From Bacillota bacterium (lineage in GTDB: Bacteria > Bacillota > Clostridia > Acetivibrionales > DTU013), in the NCBI GenBank assembly GCA_023435805.1, contig JAEZMC010000123.1, positions 1 through 6,541 on the forward strand: a DNA stretch of 6,541 nucleotides, given 5' to 3'. The first letter of the stretch is position 1. Each line of letters starts with the position of its first letter. Made by a program: the position numbers and the translations under genes. Shown here in pieces: positions 6,321 to 6,541 of the stretch. Under the pieces are notes generated by a model. The model had not been told where the DNA came from, did no database searches, and saw nothing but the letters and a program-made list of their open reading frames with translations.

Positions 6321-6415
6321 CACACAGATTTCACAATAATGCTTATTTATCATACCGCTAACAACAACTAAACCGAAGATTTTTTGAAATAAGAATATTG
6401 TGTTAATACGGGTTT
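6321..6415. other. AT-rich non-coding gap, nothing recognised
   Basis: This is the rest of the non-coding interval between the right-edge gene and the PHP gene. I see no gene, no clear promoter and no stem followed by a T-run. How transcription of the upstream gene ends is therefore not explained by the sequence. Confidence 0.5.
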
Positions 6416-6541
6416 CTAGTCCTTATTGACTGTCTCATATTTTAGCTGTACTAACCCTGTAGAAAAAACTTTGCAATCAATTAATTTTAATCTGTCTTCA
6501 GTGTCTATTTCCTTGAATAATCTTACACCTTTTCCTATCAT
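6416..6541 (-). CDS. Partial dihydrofolate-reductase-family protein (RibD C-terminal-like), C-terminal 41 residues
   Basis: An open frame enters from the right edge and ends at TAG (6418-6416). It encodes 41 residues with IGKGVRLFKEID at 2-13, then LKLIDCKVFSTGLVQLKYE at 18-36. The G-x-G-x-x-LF turn, the K-L-x-L-x-D strand and the closing S-T-G-L-V-Q-L-x-Y-E strand are the usual end of the RibD C-terminal / bacterial DHFR-like reductase fold, found in many small stand-alone NADPH-dependent reductases of unknown substrate in Bacillota. The first visible codon is ATG, but in the family this Met lies inside the protein, so the real start is outside the window. The end appears intact. The fragment is clearly more AT-rich than the genes to its left. 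It is separated from the PHP gene by about 395 bp and is probably its own unit. Confidence 0.75.
   Translation of the reverse strand: MIGKGVRLFKEIDTEDRLKLIDCKVFSTGLVQLKYETVNKD

Noticed and set aside
6062..6361. 99-codon plus-strand frame in the right intergenic gap
   Set aside because: It has no ribosome site, it covers the promoter and repeat region of the PHP gene on the other strand, and its composition is not protein-like in its first third.
6416..6541. A frameshift near 6475 truncating the right-edge gene
   Set aside because: An apparent 4-bp duplication came from misreading the line junction at 6480/6481. On recheck the frame is continuous to the TAG at 6418-6416.

Overview
The window looks like ordinary chromosome from a low-to-mid GC Bacillota. 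A Clostridia (Lachnospiraceae-like) or Paenibacillaceae host fits best. The evidence is purine-rich Shine-Dalgarno sites ahead of most genes, a secreted S-layer-homology protein carrying a BsuPI domain, and an RpiR/SIS regulator next to CehA-type PHP and GDPD phosphoesterases. The sequence does not fix the genus. Every supported gene is on the minus strand, so transcription runs from the right edge to the left edge.

Right to left, the layout is as follows. The C-terminal end of a dihydrofolate-reductase-family (RibD C-terminal-like) gene occupies 6541-6416. A non-coding interval of about 395 bp (6020-6415) follows. It holds a degenerate, possibly MITE-like segment (6134-6320), two candidate promoters and a pair of imperfect direct repeats 31 bp apart. 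Next come a PHP-domain metallohydrolase (6019-5114), an RpiR-family regulator with HTH and SIS domains (5033-4182), a membrane-anchored or secreted GDPD-like phosphodiesterase (4018-3170) and a low-specificity L-threonine aldolase, ltaE (3105-2071). After a 123-bp gap with a candidate promoter and a 19-bp inverted repeat there is a compact second unit: a secreted SLH + BsuPI protein (1947-886), a metallo-beta-lactamase-fold hydrolase (870-145), and the first 42 codons of a KaiC-like or PEP/pyruvate-binding-type protein running off the left edge (128-1).

Functionally, the PHP, RpiR and GDPD genes look like a small phosphoester-handling module: two metal-dependent phosphoesterases, one cytoplasmic and one with an export or anchor signal, on either side of a regulator that should sense a phosphorylated sugar. 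The threonine aldolase may simply be read through from this unit. The SLH, MBL and partial genes are separated by only 15-16 nt and are almost certainly one transcript.

No tRNA, rRNA, CRISPR array, transposase or phage gene is visible. I found no convincingly novel system. The best leads are the operator-like repeats upstream of the PHP gene, the unusual motif set of the GDPD-like enzyme, and the degenerate segment at 6134-6320.
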